Notes: a model not told the origin generated them from the sequence alone. A stretch of 64,000 nucleotides of DNA from Lutjanus erythropterus (GCA_020091685.1 CM034603.1:20602715-20666714); one strand, 5' to 3'. Shown: positions 23,060 through 35,140, counted from the stretch's first letter. A program made the numbers and translations.

Positions 23060-23598
23060 ATGAAACAGCTGTTTCTGATTAAACAAAATATATCTTAATC
23101 TTTAAAAAAGGTCCCTATAGCAATCGTTTTCATAATTTTGTCAGAGCCTGTAGGTGGCAAAAGCAAGCAAGCATCACCTGCCCTGTGTACTCTTGAAGCG
23201 GCTGACAGCGCGCCGCCTGTGCTCCATTTCTATCAGTCTACTTTGCTCCCATTGTAGTTAGTTTTGTGGTTTATGGTGATTAAGAGACCCAGTTCATAAT
23301 GTTTACAGCCTGGCTGTTGCGTTACTCTGTGTACAATGATACAACTAAAAAACACAAGCCAAAACTTGTTTGTCTCTCATCAGATAACTACTCGCACACG
23401 TTGTCACAAGGATTTTTCTTAAGTGTGCCAGCTAATATAAACATAAATTTATGATTCCCCTTATTCATAATTCTTCATTGAGTTATTTTTAGTTTATCCC
23501 GTTATTGTAATGCGTACTGACTGACAAAGGAAAAAGGAAAAAAAAAAGTCGACTGAGGGGTCGAATCTATCGAATCTATCTAATCTATTCGAATCTTT
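23060..23598 (+). repeat. Interspersed repeat, copy 1 (partner at 42660-43200)
   Basis: Shares an ordered series of blocks with 42660-43200: AAGCAAGCATCACCTGCC, 'ctccatttctatcagtc', TTGCTCCCATTG, TTTAGTTTTGTGGTTT-like, AAGAGACCCAGTT, TCTCATCAGATAA, and TTATTGTAATG near the right end. The copies are in the same orientation, about 19.5 kb apart and well diverged. No coding capacity. The class is unknown to me; a non-autonomous DNA element or LTR fragment are both possible. Confidence 0.65.
23561..23598. repeat. 9-bp minisatellite, about four units
   Basis: TCGAATCTA repeated with small changes (TCGAATCTA, TCGAATCTA, TCTAATCTA, TTCGAATCT), lying in the right end of the repeat copy. The partner at 43170-43190 has only one related unit. 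Confidence 0.7.
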
Positions 23599-24944
23599 GA
23601 CATTCAAAGGGGAGCCCCATAGCTTTTCATAGATCACAAGACACCTCTTATTAAATTTTATCCTGAAACAAAATGTCAAATGTATGTCAAGACAAACTAT
23701 TTTTATCATGAACATAACGTGCAAACTCACGTCTCCCTATCTGAAACTATATTAAGAATCTTGTTCCCTGGAAATACAGTAGAAAGGAAGCCGTTCTTTG
23801 CATTTGTCCTTCAATAAAAATCAATCATACAATTTCTGACAAAACTCTCCAAATTATATTAAGACCAAACCTGCAATGGTGAGGACCTTGTGTACAGTAT
23901 GTGTCAAATTATTTGAAATGAAGGTGGATTACTGCTTTAATCTCCACACTGGATTAAAATGCCAAAGACAGAGTCTGAGCAAATCCATAGCTCTCTATTC
24001 ACAGAGGAGTGCTGGCCCCTACGCATATGTATAATCTGTTTAGTATTCCCTGGCAGGTCTGCAGCATTTCCTTCAGATGCTCATCCCTTTTCCCTCCATC
24101 TATTGAATTGTAATAGGATATTTAAATTTAAAGAATGATGTTACACATTAGGGGGTGAAGAAACAGTTGCCTGTGGTGGTCATTACACCACAGACTAATG
24201 GGGGAACACCCTGCAGAGATATACAGCACGGTGTTATTTGGTGATAAACGTTTGTGTCACGCACTGTGGTTTACGTGTGAAATGCAAAAAAGCTTTACTT
24301 TTTTTTTTAAATACTGCTTGACATCATAGATTATCCACATCCACATACACTACTGTATATTTATGGAGGAGGGTCAAACCAGTGTATAAATATTTCAAAT
24401 CCAAATCCATTTCCAGACATATAAAAGGCACGTACAATATATTGAAATGCCATTGTGATTACTTTCATGAGTCAATAATTTATCTTTAACATTTCCTAAA
24501 ATCTCAAAATGCCTCAATTTTTTTCCATTTTCACATTCGCAACATTTCAGTTATTCAGTTGTACCAATTATTCACCTGTTGTCAGTCACAGGGACACTTC
24601 TTTAAATAATATACAATCTTGTGTTTTCTGTATCACAATCACTGCTACATAATAGAATAAATATACAGAATATGCATCTTGCAAACAAAGGTGAGTATGG
24701 TGATCTGACTTTGGCATATATGCTGAATCATGGTTGCGAGCAGCTAACTACTTTTCATCCAACACATTCAGACTTAATTCAAGTTTGGTTATAGCACTGT
24801 ATTACCAGAGGACCTCTTGTGACTTAAAAATCACTAATACTATTGCTATATGAATGCTATTTAATTTCAAAATAACTGCTTTAAAAAATGTCTTTACTAT
24901 AGTTCAAGAGGTTCAACCAGCATTGCTTGCCACAGACCCCTAAT
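23599..24944. other. Unassigned intergenic DNA
   Basis: AT-rich, repeat-poor, no gene found. The stretch 23930-24110 is GC-richer than its surroundings but has no frame of interest. Confidence 0.4.
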
Positions 24945-25010
24945 GTCAATTATTCTTTCTTTTTTCTTTCCCTCTTTCTTTCTTTCGTTCTTCCTCTTCT
25001 TATTTTTCTC
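24945..25010. repeat. Pyrimidine-rich tract
   Basis: TTCTTTC and CTTTCTTT units on the plus strand, about 65 bp. Confidence 0.75.
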
Positions 25011-25164
25011 CACTAAAAATGTTTGTGCAGAGAAAACTGTAAGATGACATATCGCCAAAATTGGCAAGCAGATAACAAATTCCACCCACTGCTCGGGCAA
25101 TAAAAATGATGCTCACTGACCTTAAGGTGGCACTGTAACAAATAAGTTTACATATTTGCAGTTA

Positions 25165-25640
25165 CCTTGAAAACGGCTCGGCGCAGACTAAAAACATTCT
25201 TGCACCATTTCAATACAATGGGACCTTCATTAGTATCATTGGTAACATCTGTGTTTACTATTTTATATCAATATGGTTGCCTAAAAGTTGTTTCAATTTT
25301 GGGTGGAATTTTTACTTTACAATTTGCAAACATGGCAGATTCACAAATAATTAAGATGACAGTACCTCTGTTTACCTGAAGTCCCCAGGTAAATACTAAT
25401 CCTGTGTGAATAGGGCTTTGTCTCCAGTTGGGAACATCAGTAAGCAACATACTATAGACCTTTTTCATGGCAGACATTTTGATACTGACTAATTTCAGAG
25501 TTGGGGGTATTGTGCATGCTGGCTTGCTGGAATGACTTACTGGGACACTAATGGGACAGAGCTGTTATTAACATTATTAGTTACACCTGAGCTTTTCATG
25601 CTAAGACAAGTCAAACTGGCTGCTGTGGAAAGGTCTTAGA
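25165..25640. repeat. Interspersed repeat, members of a local family
   Basis: TTAGTATCATTGGTAACATC (about 25230) recurs almost unchanged at 26501. TTATTAACATTATTAGTTACACCTG-type sequence with 'ctgctgtggaaaggtctt' at 25555-25640 has a counterpart at 28262-28350. These words define a repeat spread over this 3-kb region. No coding capacity and no clear termini. Confidence 0.45.
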
Positions 25641-25921
25641 GTTGAAAACTGCATTTCTACACCAGCATAACTTCCCTGGAGACTTTATCTGCAGGAAACA
25701 TTACGGATGACTAAATATTTCATAAATTAAAGTTGATTAATGGTTGAAGGTTCATCACCGAGGGAATATAAAGACAAAACTTTTGTTTTCATTAAATTGT
25801 TTGCTATTCTTTAAACTTGAATCAGTGTCAGTTTCCATTAAATGAATATATAAAAGTGAATGTAACAAGATTATACAAGTAACTGAGCACCAGTGACTAC
25901 TTCATGAAATAGTAAAGATAG

Positions 25922-26377
25922 CAGTGGTGGACAAAGTACTCAAACCCAGTACTTGAGTCAAAATATAGATACTCCTGGTCAAATATTACTCAACTACAAG
26001 TGAAAGTTGTTCAGTCAAAATTTTACTTGAGTTAAAGTACTAGAGTTCTTGGTTTCACCCCAATAAAAACAATCCAACTTTAAAAGCTACCTGGAATAAT
26101 GAATAATTCTAATAACATCTTGAGATTTAATTTTGTCTTTCTCCTGCCGTCACCATTACCGCTTTTTGTTTGAATGACAGAGGGAGAGCTTGCTTGTGCT
26201 TGTTAGTGCGCCTGGACGCATTTCTGCTTTTACATCAGTCCCATTTGAGAGGAGCGACTGTGATTGGTTTCCTTTTGTGAGGAACACAGCATGTGACCAA
26301 CTGCATTTTAGAAAAGAAAAGAAAAGAAAAAACAGTACAGTACTCAAGTAAATGTACTTCGTTATTGTCAACCACTG
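25922..26377. mobile_element. Non-autonomous hAT-type element
   Basis: The left end CAGTGGTGGACAAAGTACTC and the right end GTACTTCGTTATTG...CAACCACTG form an inverted pair. TACTTGAGT and ACTCAAGTAAATGTAC words lie just inside each end. This is the pattern of a very common teleost hAT-derived element with CAGTGGTGGA termini, here 456 bp. Inside the right end is a short AAAAG microsatellite (about 26312-26333). Flanking 8-bp duplications are not clear (AAAGATAG left, GATACAGA right). Confidence 0.75.
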
Positions 26378-26496
26378 GATACAGACAGGTGTCATCAATC
26401 ATACTAATTAGGGCTCTGTTCCATTTAATGCAGCAGAGGCTTTCCAGTGCTCAATCGCAGCACCCTGACTCTGTTTGACCTCAACAGAACAAAACA

Positions 26497-26580
26497 TGAA
26501 CTAGTATCATTGGTAACAGTTGTGTTTAGCTCACTATTTCATGTCAAAATGCCCGCCATGAACAAACGTTATTCCAGACT
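26497..26580. repeat. Repeat fragment related to 25165-25300
   Basis: CTAGTATCATTGGTAACA, then GTTGTGTTTA and a diverged 'ctatttcatgtcaaaatg', parallel to the sequence at about 25229-25275. Confidence 0.5.
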
Positions 26581-26609
26581 TCAGCGTACTAACCTTAACT
26601 GTTGCTTGT

Positions 26610-27085
26610 GACCTGTCATTCCTCACCTGCTCACCAGGCGTCACCACTGAGCTTCCTGCTCGTCACCTGACCTCCTCACCTGCTCACCCAGCTGCTCCCT
26701 ATCAGTAATTAGTCTCAGTATTCATAGAGGAGTTGCTGCCAGTTCCTCTTTGCTGATGTCTCTATTTTCTGATCTTCTCAGCCTTAATTCTGTTGTGTTT
26801 CCACACACCTGTTCTCAGGAGCATCTGCCGGGGAACCGTTTCTCTTTGGAGGTCTTTGGCTTTTTTTTTTCCGGCTGTTTGCCTGCCTACCAACCAAGCA
26901 GAGGCTGGTTTTTTACCAGCCTTCTGATTCTGCCTCTGGGTGTAATCCTGTGAGCATCTAGCCAGTATGATGAAGATGGAGCTGCCAGGTGTTGACAGGC
27001 ACAGAGCTGATAGTACTTCTGCTTCAGCTGCCTGATAATGCTCACTGAATTCAAGTCAATAAATCCTTTTCACAACAGACATTTT
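26610..27085 (+). mobile_element. LTR-like block
   Basis: Begins in CACCTG-rich sequence (TGACCTGTCATTCCTCACCTGC type). It is strongly pyrimidine-biased through the middle and ends with TCAATAAATCC near 27055, a poly(A)-signal-like motif followed by a short T-rich stretch. The layout resembles a worn solo LTR or LTR-like repeat. No TG/CA ends or target duplication could be set. The in-frame peptide at 26750-26953 is a by-product of composition. Confidence 0.35.
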
Positions 27086-27204
27086 GTTTTTTCAGAGCAG
27101 GAAAAGCACAGGTGTAATTGATGACATAAAAAATGACTGCCTGCCATGTGAAAGAAAAGAAAATTAGTGCACATTTAATTAGCTGTTGTGTCTTTTGCAT
27201 ACTT

Positions 27205-28260
27205 AAAATAACACTTCAGAAACTTGTAATACAAAAAATAATTGTTTTAATGTAAATCAATCAATCAGTTTAATGGTGATATCCAGTTTGTTTCTATGTA
27301 TTTTTTTTTTTACCTTATTCACCTGTAGTGTCTTTTTGTCTAAAAATGTAGGGAATGTTTTTACCTGCCGACAGTATTTTTCTGATTTCTGGAGTGATTA
27401 AAAAAGATCCAAAGCTTCTTCTATAAAAACATGTCTTTCTAATATGTCAACAAAAATAAAACAACAAAATAAATAAACCTGGATTAATTCAAAGTTGGAT
27501 TTCTGCTTTAGAACTTTATCCAAATTAATTAGAAAATGCTTGATTTGAATATTTTAACATAAAAATTCAGAAAACTTGTGATGCAAAAAAAGCATTAATT
27601 TTTCTTATGAGCTGTAAAAGTTTCATGGTGATATATATCTTATTTAATTTATTGATTTTTTATTTTTTTTTACCCTATTCACCTATAATGTCTTCTTTTT
27701 GTCTAAAATTATATGGAAGCTTTCAATACATATAAAACAAACAAAAACCAAAACAAAAATACTCAAAGTCTAAGCAAGGTTGAAAATAATAATAGGTGAC
27801 TAAATACACACATTTACATTCATAATACACATCTTTAGAGGCGTTTTTCTCAAAAATGGAAGACAAAAATCTTTACTTCAGCACTTTCTAGTTTTACTAC
27901 CATCTATATTCTGAAGTGTTTTTTTTTTAAAGATCTGTTTATATATCATTCAGTCTCATTTATATAACACATAATTCCTTAAAAAAAAAAGACCCTATAT
28001 AAAAAAAATTACAGCTGTAGACAGTATTTTTCTAATTTATGGAGTGATTAATATTGATGGTAAATTGGTGGTATCCAAAATGTAAAAAGATGTCAACAAA
28101 CAAGAATTTTGGACCTGGATTCATCCAGTGTTCAGATTTCTGTTATGGAAATGAATCATTTGCACATTTAAACATAAACTTGTAATACAAAACTATTTTT
28201 TTTTTCATGAATAATCAACTGGGGGAGTTTCACGGTTTTATTAGTTGAAATGTTTTCTTC
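27205..28260. repeat. Three diverged copies of a long tandem repeat
   Basis: AACTTGTRATRCAAAA occurs at 27221, 27573 and 28177. In copies 1 and 2 it is followed by ATGGTGATAT, then TTACC(T/C)TATTCACCT and GTCTTTTTGTCTAAAA-like sequence. The tail CAGTATTTTTCTGATTT...GGAGTGATTA (27372) recurs near 28021. CCTGGATT..TTC and 'gatttctg' mark the end of copies 1 and 2 (about 27478 and 28112). The unit is about 350 bp in copy 1 and about 600 bp in copy 2, which carries extra sequence around 27725-27960. Copy 3 is cut short. No coding capacity. Confidence 0.6.
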
Positions 28261-28261
28261 A

Positions 28262-28350
28262 TTTAATGGAACTGGGCTGTCATTAACACACTTTGCTTCA
28301 CCTGTGCTTTTTCTGCTGTCAAAATATCTGCTGTGAAAAGGGTCTTCACA
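28262..28350. repeat. Repeat fragment related to 25555-25640
   Basis: AATGGAACTGGGCTGTCATTAACA, CACCTGTGCTTTTTCTGCTGTCA and CTGCTGTGAAAAGGGTCTT match the ordered blocks of the earlier copy. It directly follows the third tandem copy, so the tandem unit may be part of this larger repeat. Confidence 0.5.
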
Positions 28351-28802
28351 CTATTGGTGTAATCTTAGCAAGTACAGAGGGAGATTTTCCATTAAAAATG
28401 TATTCAGAGAAAAAAAAACAGGGACAAAGAAAAGAGTTAACAAACACTTTCCTTGCCACAATGTATTTTCTCCAGGATCAGCTGCTAAATGTGACACTAG
28501 AGCTAATAATTTAATTCAGTGGTGGTCTGCATGTGGTGCGTTCTGGAGTTTCACATCTTCTAAATGTCATAAATTAGCTTTCCCTTTTCTGCAAAGCCTT
28601 CATTAAATTGAATTTGATTTTTCTAAATTTTTCACCAAATGTTTCACTGTTTTCTTTGTTTTTTTCTGTTTTTTTTTTTGTTTGTTTTTTTCAAGAATAT
28701 CCTCCAGTTGAACAAGTCATTATATTTTAGCCTTTAGAATGATGATATATGATGAGTTTTTTGAATTGGTTATATGAATATTTAAGATTTACTAGGATTT
28801 AT

Positions 28803-28895
28803 TGTGAAATTTAATGTTTTGAATACCTAAATAAAAAATATATAAATAAATAATTTAATAATATATAATGTAATAATATATAAATAATGTTTTGT
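28803..28895. repeat. AT-only low-complexity tract
   Basis: Runs of AAATA, TATATA and AATAATATA with almost no G or C. Confidence 0.85.
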
Positions 28896-29807
28896 TGAAA
28901 TTTAACTGTTTTAATGTGCAGTTGTCATGTTAGAAATAAAGGGCAGGCATTAAAATCACATTCGGTCGATGAGTACTTTTCGCAGCATTCTTCTTCTCCT
29001 GCCTTATTTGCCATAATATATATTTTTTATATATTTTCCACAGCTCTTCATTATAACAACTTGTTCAGCTTGACTGAAGTAGGCGGCTCACGATCACTTC
29101 ACTTTGTGCTGAATAAGATTTGTGATGCACCAAATGTGATTTTATGGGATGGAAAAGAAGGGAAGTAGAAGAAAATTCACCAGAGATGCATATTTCTACT
29201 TTGGTGAAGCTCATAAAGTAAACACACCTCATTCATTCTTCCAGTAAACTGAAATCCTTCAGTGGAGCCGTCCCAACAGGTCTTAACTCCATTACCAGAC
29301 AAATATATGATCAAACATATGATGTTGGGAGGAAATTTACTTTCTTCATTTAGTAGACCTCTTGGATAATTACCTGAGGGCCTGAGTGTGCAGACAAAAG
29401 CTTATATTTCTGTAGGATGACACCAAACTGATCCAGCTTCACATCCACGTTATTATTCACAATGGCAGACTAAAGGCACAGGAAAGGTGTCACTTTTTAA
29501 TGACATGCATACAGCAGTAGAAGGCCAGTTGGTTTGATTGTGTTGGTTTGACACTGACAAACATTTAGTAGCTGAAGAGCCAGATATTTCCCAATGAGCA
29601 CCAACAAGGAAACTGGTTGATATGAAGTGTAGGTTGTGTGCCAGAAAGAGGCTTCCTGGACATCTTAATAACGGGAGAAGTTTTTCATGTAAAATAATGA
29701 AATTGTCTTTTGCTGTAGCTAACCTGAATGCACAAGTACTTGGTTACAGCTTTGACTACTCTAGATATATGTGCTGGGATATAATATAAAGAATGACAAA
29801 GAAGTCT
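28896..29807. other. Unassigned intergenic DNA
   Basis: Mixed sequence, no gene. The 84-codon frame at 28914-29168 has no recognisable domain. Confidence 0.4.
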
Positions 29808-29872
29808 GTGGTGGATCAGTGGATTAAATGCTGGACTTTTATCCAGGCAACTAGGATTCAGTCCTGGGTGTT
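29808..29872 (+). pseudogene. tRNA-like relic (Lys-TTT-like anticodon arm)
   Basis: GGATCAGTGGATTAAATG resembles a D-arm/A-box. CTGGA-CTTTTA-TCCAG forms a perfect 5-bp anticodon stem with a six-base loop containing TTT; a normal loop has seven bases. GATTCAGTCC resembles the B-box. The T-stem pairs poorly and no acceptor stem can be closed, and the segment runs into a poly-T stretch (about 29870-29880). It is not a working tRNA. It may be a tRNA pseudogene or the head of a tRNA-derived SINE. Confidence 0.5.
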
Positions 29873-32529
29873 TTTTTTTCTTGCTTTCAACTGAGAAATT
29901 TGGATGTAGTTTCTTAATGAGGGTCCAAAGTGATGATAAGCTATTATTTACAAATTGCAGGATGAAAATGTCACTGCTGCAAATCCTGATGAAATACGGT
30001 CTAAATGTGAACATTCAAACAACATTTTCAAATCAAAGGCCTAAAATTTGAGTGATTGTTGGATGGAATTTGTTTGCTTGCCACAAACACAACCAGACTT
30101 ATGTGGCCACATGCAGGGACTGAAGGACTAAACGCAAACATATTTGAAGGTTTTCACAGCGTGCTGGGTCTGAACATTCTTTTGCTGTTTCTGCCCACAA
30201 CATGTATTGCTAATAGCAGATAGTCACATGTAAACATCATTCACAGTTGCACAAAAGAATTCATAGGAGAGAATGTTTCAACTTTTCTAACTGTCATATT
30301 TGTTTGACTTTTTCAAAGAAACAATGATTCACAGAGTAAACCAACTCTTCATGGAGGAGGTGGACAGATAATGTACCAGCAGTGAAAAAAACTTCTGTTA
30401 TCTTAGATAGCAAAACAATACACACAATGCATTGCAGGTTATAATTATCAGCGGGGATAAACAGCAAATTAACAGATGCGCATTTAGCTTTAAACTACAT
30501 TTTCCATTTATCCTTCCCCTGGGTCACCTTCAGACATTCCTCTTTTGCTGATTCAAGTATTTTAAGTTTTTTTTTAATATGTCTTCCTTTTGAGTTAAGT
30601 ATATGCACATTAGCATAACGCTGGTTATATTATAATTACAAGGTTTGGGGGTTTTGCAGCAACAATGCAAAAAACCCCAAATAACTAAGTGTAACCCCAT
30701 GATCTACATCACAGATATTACTTTTTTAATCAAGTTTAAAATTAACTGTGTACTTGCTATTCGACTCTGTGACCTAAACACTTGAGTCACTGTCAGGGTG
30801 CTAAATTTTATAAATTCAGAGTTCACCAATCTCCACATCTCTTGCGCTCCAAATATGTCACGACCAAAACATCAGGGAGCCTTCGTCACATCCATCTCCC
30901 ACACAGGAGTCAAGCAAACTACAGGGAGGCTTTGTAAATTTGTCAGTGTGTGAGAGACAGAAACAGAATTTTTCACTGGAAGAATACATGATGATAAATG
31001 ATTGTATGAAAGATAAACCATCTTTAGTGAAACGATCGCAAAGATTTGTGTGGAGAAAAAAAAGAGAGAGCCTTGAAAATGTCGAACCGCAGAAAACGTT
31101 TGTGCCCATGTGTTTACTCTGATGTGTGACATTCTCAAATAAAAGATCCAATACACTCAGGCCAGACAAAGTCAACTGTGCTGCAGTGCAATGATGCTTT
31201 ATGTCTACAGCCTTTGGTTTGTAATAAAAAAGGATGCAATTTATGCAAAGAACATGGATAGATCAGATCTTTTTATGGGACATTTTCCTGTTTAGATTTC
31301 ATTCATGCAGATTTTTTTCTTTTCATTTCACCATATTGTTTGCTTGGTCTTACATTTTTGTATGAAATCTACTTGTTGTCAAGCAAGCATTTTCTTTCTT
31401 CAATAAGAACCTTCTTCACAAAAGAAAAAAATACAATACCAACTGATAAAACATTTTCTAGCAAGCTCTAACTTCATAGAAAAAATTTCTGCTCTTTATT
31501 TCATTTTTTTTTTTCAAAAATTAAAAAAAAGCCATCACAAACGGAGGACAAATGCTGCTTTAATCCTTTGGTGCTATGGTAGGGGAGACCAGGGATGGTA
31601 GGAACACTTTCATGCTGGGACTTTATCTACTACAAATAAATCTCATGTGGACGTCTACTATACAATCATATCATTTCATTTCTGCGTCAACTATGCAGTG
31701 AATTTTGCTGATGATGGTTGTTTTAAAGCTGCATGCTTTCACTTTTTTCATTCACTACTGACATATATCACGTCTGATTGCGATGGGCAGGGCCCGGTTT
31801 GACAATCTTGCACTGGGACCTGGAGCTGACTCGTTATGTCCTTGTCCCCGCCTCAGGTAGCCAGTACACAGCAAACTGTTTCAACATATGGGCTTGATAG
31901 CATGGATTCACAGCATTTAATTAAACTAGAGTATAGAGACGAAATCATTATCTGTATCTGTATCTGTTCAACCAACAAAATTATCTATCTCTGCATTTGG
32001 ATAAAAGACCAGATGGACTGGAAGTCACATTAAATCCAGTTTTTATGCACTGGCAAAGCAATTGTGCCTCCAAAGCATGGAGTTGACTTAATATCGGCAC
32101 CACCATCCCTTTAACTCGGAGACACTGAGCAATAAGAAACTGAAAAAAGATATATGTTTTATAAATCGGAAGACAGTTTTTACATTGAAAATAGACACTC
32201 TGTACAGTAAAAATGTAAAAATTATATATATCTTTCAGTCGAAGACACAAATCTTACATTACTATGATGCAGTGTTCATGTTTCTTGATGAGAAACTGCT
32301 ACGTTTAGGTTATGTAAGTCAGTCCATTGTATCTACAATACAGTGAATGTTAAAAAATAAACCTGATAGAAATAATAATACAGTAATAATAGTTTTTTTG
32401 GTTGTGAAATCCACAATGTTGCTCACATAGACATGTCACTTCTCCTGTGAGCTAAAACGGAAATACTGTATTACTATATTACGATACAATATTGGTGATA
32501 TCATATCACTGCAGCTCTTTTCTGAGCTA
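29873..32529. other. Unassigned intergenic DNA
   Basis: AT-rich with several short A or T runs. It includes a 15-bp stem-loop at 30644-30681. The overlapping minus-strand frames at 30858-31175 (94 and 105 codons) match no domain I know. No named repeat. Confidence 0.4.
30644..30681. other. Short inverted repeat (stem-loop)
   Basis: TTTGGGGGTTTTGCA, loop of seven bases, then TGCAAAAAACCCCAAA. The arms pair over about 15 bases with one bulge or mismatch. Possible hairpin; function unknown. Confidence 0.6.
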
Positions 32530-32870
32530 GGTGGTACAACGACAACACATACCACTGGGCCAAATCACCACAAGGACTCTGGATACCAGACAAGCCCCCA
32601 ATTTTTCATGGACGAGCCCCCAGTTTGTCACAACCTGGCTCAAGGCTGGACAAAGCAGGGGAGACCACACATATGTTTTACTTAAAAATAAATTTGTTTT
32701 ACATAAAAGGGGAAACTAAAGACAATCCAAACACAACAGAGCCAAAGCGTGTGGAAGCCACTGGAGTGAGGAAGACTGGCTGTCTGCCTCCAGCTCATCA
32801 CTTCCTTCAGCCAGGTGAGCTTAAACTCTCTAATGTCCCGACTCCACCCATCAGGCTGGAGTAGTGATAG
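32530..32870. repeat. Probable worn interspersed repeat
   Basis: Contains AGACAAGCCCCCAATTTTTC and a near-duplicate GACGAGCCCCCAGTTTGTC 29 bp later, then CTGGCTCAAGGCTGGACAAA, in a style I associate with fish LTR or LTR-like repeats read in reverse. Limits uncertain. Confidence 0.3.
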
Positions 32871-34435
32871 GGTTACTCAGATGCTTGTCATACTGGTCAA
32901 ACTGACAGCGTTACAACTTACCCACTCACACACTCCCTGGTGTTGCCTTCTTGTATGGCCACATCCTTCCTAAAAACCACATGTGAAGTGTTATTTTTTC
33001 TTTTTGCAGCTCATGATTGATAGATTTCAAACATTTTGTTTGCAACCTGAACGATGCATCACTGTTTGCACTATAATTTCGAGTGTACTCAGCCCTTCTT
33101 TACTATGATAAACTGTTGCCTATTGACATTTGTCAAATTTTGGTCCAAAGCCTTCATTGTTAAAAGAATTGCATAATGACAATGTTCGACTTCTCTAAGT
33201 GGTTCAACATTTGGAATCATATGCACGCATCCTCTTATCATAATATTTAGCCAGGTTTAAAGGAAATATGGCGAAATCTTTCTACAGCATTGCAGCATCC
33301 AAACAACAGAAGGTGACTAGAAATGAGAATTGGTGCACTATTTGCTAGACTCTCAAAATCTTAATGGTGATTGACAGCCATAAACACCTACATACATAAA
33401 ATGGAGTTCAAAGGGGTTCATTTGCATCCACAACAAGATGGTTTTTGACAATTTCCCAGCTGCTCACGGTGGGAAACTTTCGAGAGATAATGATCCTCCC
33501 TGACAGATTTGGTGCAATCAAACTTGTTTCTGCAGGTTCTTTTCATTGCGCATACTCCACCCTAACAAGGACATTTTCAAAGCTAGGAAGTGAGAAGTAG
33601 TGTGCAGCACCTAGGAGAAAAAACTTGTGTGTCCAAGAGAAAGTTTAAAAAGATGATAATACTGTGGGATTGCTGTGAGTTTGTGAAATTACTGAACAGC
33701 TTCTGAAAGTGGCAGCACTCTAAAATGTCTAGCTAAGTCACAAGTTACCCACTTGAGCGGCTACATTAGACTAAATTGTGAGCTCTGCCCAGGCTTAAGA
33801 ATGAGTTTACCTTCATGATTTTCCTATGACCGGCCCTCAAAGACAGATGTAGCTGTCAGAGGGAGCTGGTATGTTTGAAGTTGTCCAGAGGAAAAGAGAA
33901 AAGCAGGCAGGGAAAGATAGAAACAGAGACAGGTTGACAGATAGACTGAGAAACGCCAGTGATTCATAGCATGTCAAAGAGCCCTGTGATGGTGAGGGGG
34001 TGAAAAAAAAAGAGAACCTCAACCTCACCCCAAGAACAGTGGCATTGTTGTTCTCTTGATCATTATTCCAACCACATGTGCTCTGCATGTTGATGCGATG
34101 TGGTGTTAATGTTTGAACTATCGTGCACCTTCCATCTCAATTTGTAACAACAGAGGGTAGTTGCATGGGAATTACACCGGAAAGATTTGATTGTCAAGCA
34201 AATAACCATGGAGAAAAGAGCTATTTTTCTTGAGTGTCTGTTGAGGTTATTGTGGCATTATATTCCAGCGAATCTAAAAATACAATAAGCTGCTTCATAT
34301 TTGATTTAATGCAATGGTGCAAAAAAATACAGTGTAGAAGGTTCATTATACAAAAACATTTAATTTCAATAGATGGCATCAGCTATAGCATGACAATGTT
34401 GATACAGAAAATTTTGTAATGAGGCTAGTTTGTAT
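32871..34435. other. Unassigned intergenic DNA
   Basis: Mostly unique-looking sequence. The stretch 33400-33600 is GC-richer. No gene. The minus-strand frame at 33837-34088 is Ser/Leu-rich from a purine-rich plus strand. Confidence 0.4.
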
Positions 34436-35140
34436 TTTTTTTTTTTTTATTGTCAACAAACTGGTCAGTTAGACTGAAAACAGCCCTCCATACATAAAAA
34501 AACAAAAAAAAACAAAAAAAAAACAAGGAGCTACATTGGTGGAAGTATGTTGCTTCAGTTTTCAGTCACTGATCAGAATGAAAGACAATACAGATCCTTA
34601 AACCCTGCACAGCGGTTTACAATAATATGAGACAATAACATAATAAGAAAACTCTCAAACAAATGACAACACAGTAAAGAATAAACAAAACAACATACAT
34701 AGAAAATAACAACCAAATAATATACCTAAACAAAACCTTGAGAAACAAAGGGTATTGACAGCCATTGTCTCACTATGGCAACTATTTTTTTTTTTTTTTG
34801 TGACAGTCACAAAAAGTCAAAAGATATGCACTGAGAAATATGTAGCTGGCCACTGAAGGATAATATAAATAGGCAAATGTTGTTGTGCACAATGTGGAAA
34901 TTTGCCTTCATTAACATAATAATAGCAAACAATATATTGTCTTAGCATTGACAAAAATAAACAAACACAAAAAAAAATAATTCACAGAATACACAATACA
35001 CACATCTCATCATACATGGATCTTAACAGTCACCACCCTGCATCCTAATCTAATGGATCCAAAATTCATTTATTATATTGACAGCATCTGGGACAAAAGA
35101 TTTCTTGTAGATATTTCTATTTTCCACAGGAAGTAATACT
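34436..35140. repeat. A-rich repeat block, LINE 3' UTR-like
   Basis: Starts with a T-run (about 34437-34449), then AAAACAAAA runs (34494-34526) and very A-rich sequence. A second T-run is at about 34784-34799. At 35070-35125 'attatattgacagcatctgggacaaaag' and 'tttcttgtag' resemble the conserved words of fish LINE 3' UTR relics. There is no coding frame. Class assignment is tentative. Confidence 0.35.
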
